From a virus, in IMG/VR virus record IMGVR_UViG_3300025889_000092, positions 17,808 through 81,807 of that record: 64,000 nt of DNA; one strand, written 5' to 3'. The translations under genes and the position numbers were made by a program. Position 1 is the stretch's first letter. Every line of letters begins with the position of its first letter. Below the pieces are notes generated by a model. The model saw only the letters and a list, made by a program, of their open reading frames with translations. It did no database searches and was not told the origin of the DNA. This document shows, one piece after another, positions 63,751 to 64,000 of this stretch.

Positions 63751-64000
63751 TCAGGCAAAGGTAAGTTCTTCGTAGGGGCGGAAGTAACGATCCTGCAGAT
63801 ACTCAATCTCTGCGTGAGTTAGTGACTTCGATGCACTGTGAAATACGTTCACACAACGCTTGCAGTGTAAGCACGTGTCGCTGTATTCTTGCGGCCACTG
63901 TTCAGAGTTAGCTTGAACGTGAACTTCAGTGCAGTTAGTTAAGCGAGCGACGTGGACATTGATGCACCTACCTGACGGCAGTTGTACATACTCTGTACAT
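63751..64000 (-). CDS. Micro-gene array member 7 (partial, runs off the window)
   Basis: Open frame from the right edge to TGA at 63751-63753; the start lies outside. 82 visible residues. It contains a CxxCxxC cluster (DTCLHCKRCVNVFHSASKSL) that looks like a zinc knuckle, preceded by beta strands (YVQLPSGRCINVHVARLTN). Stop joined to the next ATG by TGATCATG. Confidence 0.5.
   Translation of the reverse strand, partial: CTEYVQLPSGRCINVHVARLTNCTEVHVQANSEQWPQEYSDTCLHCKRCVNVFHSASKSLTHAEIEYLQDRYFRPYEELTFA

Noticed and set aside
1-64000. CRISPR array, integrase, transposase, psbA/psbD photosynthesis genes or phage RNA polymerase
   Set aside because: None found on either strand. The direct repeats seen are coding repeats in fibre genes, and the HTH genes lack an integrase partner.

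Overview
This window is most of the genome of a tailed double-stranded DNA phage that almost certainly infects a cyanobacterium (a Synechococcus-like, phycobilisome-bearing host). The evidence is a portal protein, an HK97-type major capsid protein, a long run of tail-fibre and adhesin genes, two peptidoglycan hydrolases and a phage replication block, plus genes typical of cyanophages: an NblA-like phycobilisome-degradation adaptor, S-adenosylmethionine decarboxylase (speD), flavin-dependent thymidylate synthase (thyX), several 2-oxoglutarate/Fe(II) dioxygenases, a Dps-like ferritin and a small basic protein I associate with cyanophages. No integrase, RNA polymerase, psbA, tail sheath or obvious tape-measure gene was seen, and terminase lies outside the window. 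The lack of a tape measure in 64 kb suggests a short or unusual tail. I cannot name the genus.

Layout. (1) 1-18.5 kb, mostly + strand: small basic proteins, a GT17-like glycosyltransferase, portal, an overlapping scaffold-like gene, major capsid protein and a second abundant head protein closed by a strong terminator, then connector/internal virion proteins, a virion protein with a SWIM-like zinc site, the NblA-like gene and a virion lysin. Minus-strand insertions carry an acidic protein, a Dps-like protein and a small HTH regulator. (2) 18.5-21.7 kb, minus strand: a regulatory block with a degenerate adenine methyltransferase, HTH and winged-helix proteins and two members of a CVNPxH zinc-knuckle family. 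(3) 22-36.9 kb, mostly + strand: tail fibres (collagen-like, LamG/SPRY-like, collar domains) interleaved with a glycosyltransferase and a cluster of double-stranded beta-helix proteins, ending in speD and an HNH nuclease. (4) 36.9-41.3 kb: lysis region (small membrane proteins, two-domain endolysin), a second HNH nuclease and thyX. (5) 41.4-58.4 kb, minus strand: replication (PrimPol-SF3 helicase, RecB-like nuclease, SSB, family A DNA polymerase) followed by a MoxR ATPase / VWA / coiled-coil operon. (6) 58.4-64 kb, minus strand: many tiny accessory genes, an RlpA-like secreted protein, a tRNA-like element, and a micro-gene array in which successive genes are joined by the same TGATCATG stop-start junction.

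How it works together. The phage probably relies on host RNA polymerase, with its own small HTH and zinc proteins as regulators. PrimPol-helicase, SSB, nuclease and PolA copy the DNA, ThyX supplies dTMP and SpeD supplies decarboxylated SAM for polyamines. The NblA-like protein would dismantle phycobilisomes and release amino acids. Assembly uses portal, scaffold and capsid. Lysis uses the holin-like proteins and the GH24 plus C39-like endolysin. All functions are inferred from sequence patterns read by eye; no database search was run.
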